Origin: Verrucomicrobiales bacterium
GTDB lineage: Bacteria; Verrucomicrobiota; Verrucomicrobiia; Verrucomicrobiales; DEV007
Direction of reading: 5' to 3'
Assembly (NCBI GenBank): GCA_003232855.1
Contig: QIKC01000152.1
Span: 1-5,017 of the forward strand
DNA length: 5,017 nt
The notes under the pieces are model-generated. The model had not been told where the DNA came from. It worked only from the letters and a program-made list of their open reading frames with translations, and ran no database searches. Every line of letters begins with the position of its first letter. Positions within the stretch are counted from its first letter, which is position 1. Positions 4,587 to 5,017 of this stretch are shown here, one piece after another. The position numbers were made by a program, and so were the translations under genes.

Positions 4587-5017
4587 ATGTACCGTGTCCT
4601 GATTTTTGCCATTTTGCTTGCCTCCTGGCTGGTGTTGTCGGGTCTTTTCGACGCCTTCCATATCGGATTGGGGATCATCTCCTGCGCGTTGGTGACATGG
4701 TGGTCGTCCGACATGCTGTTCGAAGATCGCTCGATCGATATGCGCGGGCGGATGCGCCAGGCCGTGCGGATTCCCGGCTATCTGGCGTGGCTGACTGGGC
4801 AGATTGTGATGGCCAATCTCCACGTGCTGCGCTTGGCGCTATCGCCACGGTTGACGGAGGAGGTGGATCCGCAGTTGGTGCGCTTTCGCAGCGGACTGAA
4901 GAGCGACTTCGAAAATTTCGTTCTCGCGCAGTCCATCACCTTGACGCCGGGCACGGTGACGATGGCGATCAACGGTGACGAGTTTCTCGTCCACGCCATC
5001 AGCAGGGAGGCTGCCGA
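4587..5017 (+). CDS. mrpE: Na+/H+ antiporter subunit E, MrpE/MnhE (partial at the window end)
   Basis: An open frame from ATG 4587 reaches the window edge with 143 codons and no stop. The family signature SITLTPGTVTMAINGDEFLVHAI is at 116-138. The N-terminal half is hydrophobic, with helices at about 4-21, 23-40 and 62-86 (IPGYLAWLTGQIVMANLHVLRLAL), and P..VRF.SGLKSDFENFVLAQ leads into the signature. MrpE is a small inner-membrane subunit of the multi-subunit Mrp cation/proton antiporter, needed for sodium and pH homeostasis. Family members are usually about 160 residues, so only a short end is missing. In many Gram-negative bacteria the order begins mrpE-mrpF-mrpG, so the rest of the operon is expected beyond 5017. 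The preceding gene ends 65 bp upstream with a weak promoter between, which makes this a plausible operon start. No Shine-Dalgarno is present before the ATG. Confidence 0.9.
   Translation, partial: MYRVLIFAILLASWLVLSGLFDAFHIGLGIISCALVTWWSSDMLFEDRSIDMRGRMRQAVRIPGYLAWLTGQIVMANLHVLRLALSPRLTEEVDPQLVRFRSGLKSDFENFVLAQSITLTPGTVTMAINGDEFLVHAISREAA

Noticed and set aside
4392..4823. - strand open frame across the end of the PLA2-like gene and the start of mrpE
   Set aside because: No domain, crosses an intergenic region and two supported + strand genes; typical GC-rich shadow frame.

Overview
This is a chromosomal segment from a GC-rich bacterium, very probably Gram-negative: it has an Sec-exported sulfatase, a probable lipoprotein, a [4Fe-4S] RNA m5U methyltransferase and a GloA-type glyoxalase. 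Formylglycine sulfatases of this kind are abundant in aquatic Planctomycetota, Verrucomicrobiota and some Gammaproteobacteria. Together with the Na+/H+ antiporter subunit at the right edge, this suggests a marine or otherwise saline heterotroph. Nothing in the window fixes the phylum. There is no tRNA, rRNA, CRISPR array, transposase or phage gene.

Layout. Positions 1-60 hold the last codons of an unidentified + strand gene, whose stop overlaps the start of a four-helix DUF423 membrane protein (57-416). A 181-bp convergent gap follows, with a small hairpin and a perfect 42-bp palindrome followed by a T-tract, which is a probable terminator. On the - strand lie an m5U RNA methyltransferase of the RlmD/RumA family (598-1830) and, 20 bp upstream of it in the same direction, a GloA-like VOC/glyoxalase I protein (1851-2234). 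These two probably form a small operon. A 172-bp divergent intergenic region with an operator-like inverted repeat and a TAAAAT box separates them from an exported arylsulfatase (2407-3846).

The right-hand third is the least ordinary part. The sulfatase reading frame stops early, and the conserved-looking family C-terminus (FPPRQEPGSFNLDKV) continues in another frame to 3928, so a short stretch has apparently been lost. After a good intrinsic terminator (3961-3988) comes a small gene whose product carries a secretory phospholipase A2-like signature (YGGPGN...PVDAMDR...HDIAY), similar in layout to the PLA2 domain of parvovirus VP1. A lipoprotein-type signal peptide lies just upstream but in another frame, so this gene also looks frameshifted. 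The two neighbouring lesions mean either gene decay or sequence error. The window ends inside an MrpE/MnhE antiporter subunit gene (4587 to the edge), preceded by a weak promoter, probably the first gene of an mrp operon.

The genes do not form one obvious pathway. RNA modification and methylglyoxal detoxification are housekeeping; the sulfatase and the PLA2-like protein are envelope or secreted hydrolases; MrpE belongs to ion homeostasis. The strongest candidate for something little described is the PLA2-like putative lipoprotein.
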